Origin: Chitinophagaceae bacterium
Lineage (GTDB): Bacteria > Bacteroidota > Bacteroidia > Chitinophagales > Chitinophagaceae
Assembly: GCA_016719815.1 (NCBI GenBank)
Contig: JADJYK010000013.1
Location: forward strand, 1 to 64,000
Length of the DNA stretch: 64,000 nt
Reading direction: 5' to 3'
Shown here: positions 63,530 to 64,000 of the stretch, in pieces
Numbering within the stretch: position 1 is the stretch's first letter
Layout: each line of letters begins with the position of its first letter
Position numbers and translations under genes: made by a program
Notes under the pieces: generated by a model
The model's database searches: none
Seen by the model: only the letters and a program-made list of their open reading frames with translations
What the model was told of the DNA's origin: nothing

Positions 63530-64000
63530 TCACCATCTCATTTTCCAAGAAGCAAAATCGCCTTCCAGTATATGTTTCCTTGCCTCCCCTACCAGCCACA
63601 GGTAAAAAGCAAGATTATGCACACTGGCAATGGTGTAGGCCAAAAATTCTTTTGCCTTCATCAAGTGGCGCAGGTAAGCTTTGCTGTAGTAATTGCTTAC
63701 GGCGCAGTCAAGGCCTTCATCAAGCGGGGAAAAATCAAACTCCCATTTTTATTATCAATATTGATGATGCCTTTTGTGGTAAACAGCATGGCATTTCTTC
63801 CATTGCGGGTGGGCATTACACAGTCAAACATATCCACTCCCATACTGATTCCTTCGAGAATGTTCCAGGGTGTGCCCACTCCCATCAGGTATCGGGGCTT
63901 TTCCTGGGGCAGATGATCGCAGCACCAGTCGCAGATTTCGTACATCACCTCTTCCGGTTCGCCCACACTCAGCCCGCCTATGGCATTGCCAGTGGCGTTT
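63530..64000 (-). CDS. tgt: queuine tRNA-ribosyltransferase, 3' part (frameshifted, cut by window edge)
   Basis: Tgt exchanges guanine 34 for preQ1 in tRNAs for Asp, Asn, His and Tyr. The C-terminal 155 or so residues are visible: AIGGLSVGEPEEVMYE, RYLMGVGTPWNILE, and MFDCVMPTRNGRN with the nucleophilic Asp. The frame breaks at AAA 63737-63739; one more A restores NGSFDFSPLDEGLDCAVSNYYSKAYLRHL-type sequence (FDFSPLDEGLD, SKAYLRHLMKAKE), ending at 63530. The Zn-binding Cys cluster of proteobacterial Tgt is not present; only one Cys occurs there. The start lies beyond 64000. Confidence 0.9.

Noticed and set aside
1..64000. Treating the broken genes as pseudogenes
   Set aside because: Breaks occur in essential and conserved genes alike, always with intact sequence on both sides and mostly at homopolymers, so error is the simpler explanation.
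1..64000. Programmed ribosomal frameshifting as a general explanation
   Set aside because: There are no shared slippery heptamers or downstream structures, and both +1 and -1 corrections are needed in unrelated genes. Only the A10 run at 44372 deserves a second look.

Overview
The window looks like chromosomal DNA of a member of the Bacteroidota, probably in or near the Chitinophagaceae (inference). Visible reasons are many Bacteroidota-type -7 boxes (TAnnTTTG) just upstream of genes, a short primary sigma factor of about 290 residues, a fused CcoN-CcoO oxidase subunit, several TonB-dependent receptors, a DUF4836 lipoprotein and a clade II type nitrous oxide reductase. No rRNA, tRNA, CRISPR array, prophage or insertion sequence was recognised.

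Layout. 1-8.4 kb: tyrosine phosphatase, hisS, a DUF4836 lipoprotein, an ABC/FtsX-type exporter, a thiolase and rlmN. 8.0-10.9 kb: a small Cys-containing membrane protein and a NosA/OprC-like copper receptor. 11-16 kb: a Spy-like protein, two pseudouridine synthases, a MetZ-like enzyme and a hydrolase. 16-25 kb (minus strand): a sulfate assimilation operon (cysH-cysD-cysN, a TauE-family permease, a TonB receptor), preceded by a CDF transporter-OsmC-Rrf2 operon. 25-36.6 kb: an LptF/G-like permease, rpoD, ffh, rpsP, rimM, dinB, a peptidase, a lipoprotein cytochrome c and two Hsp20-like proteins. 36.7-40.4 kb (minus strand): a PAS histidine kinase with a receiver-CRP hybrid regulator, a RIC-type di-iron repair protein and an NsrR-like repressor. 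40.5-47.6 kb: a nitrous oxide reduction cluster (cytochrome c, nosZ, a FAS1 lipoprotein, a NosB-like membrane protein, nosL, nosD, nosF, nosY). 47.7-56.6 kb: a complete cbb3 oxidase cluster (ccoI, ccoS, ccoNO, ccoQ, ccoP, ccoG, ccoH and a SafE-like membrane protein). 56.8-64 kb: trmD, a desaturase, adenine deaminase, citrate synthase, a second LptF/G-like permease and the 3' part of tgt.

How it fits together. The 8-11 kb and 35-57 kb parts form a coherent low-oxygen respiration region: copper uptake, a copper-loading P-type ATPase, the high-affinity cbb3 oxidase, N2O reductase, and NO/redox regulators. Palindromes of the form TGAT-N4-ATCA lie upstream of the RIC gene, upstream of the cco cluster, between a cytochrome and an Hsp20 gene, and ahead of a short candidate small RNA at 56.7 kb. 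The hybrid regulator at 36.7-37.7 kb has an FNR-like recognition helix and is the natural candidate to bind them. A 48-bp palindromic repeat sits in frame inside the adenine deaminase gene, and a relative of it lies at 13.0 kb.

Quality warning. About 24 genes carry frameshifts, nearly all one-base length changes in short homopolymers, in conserved genes of every class including hisS, rimM and tgt. I read these as sequencing or assembly errors rather than gene decay, and I annotate the genes across them with the positions given.
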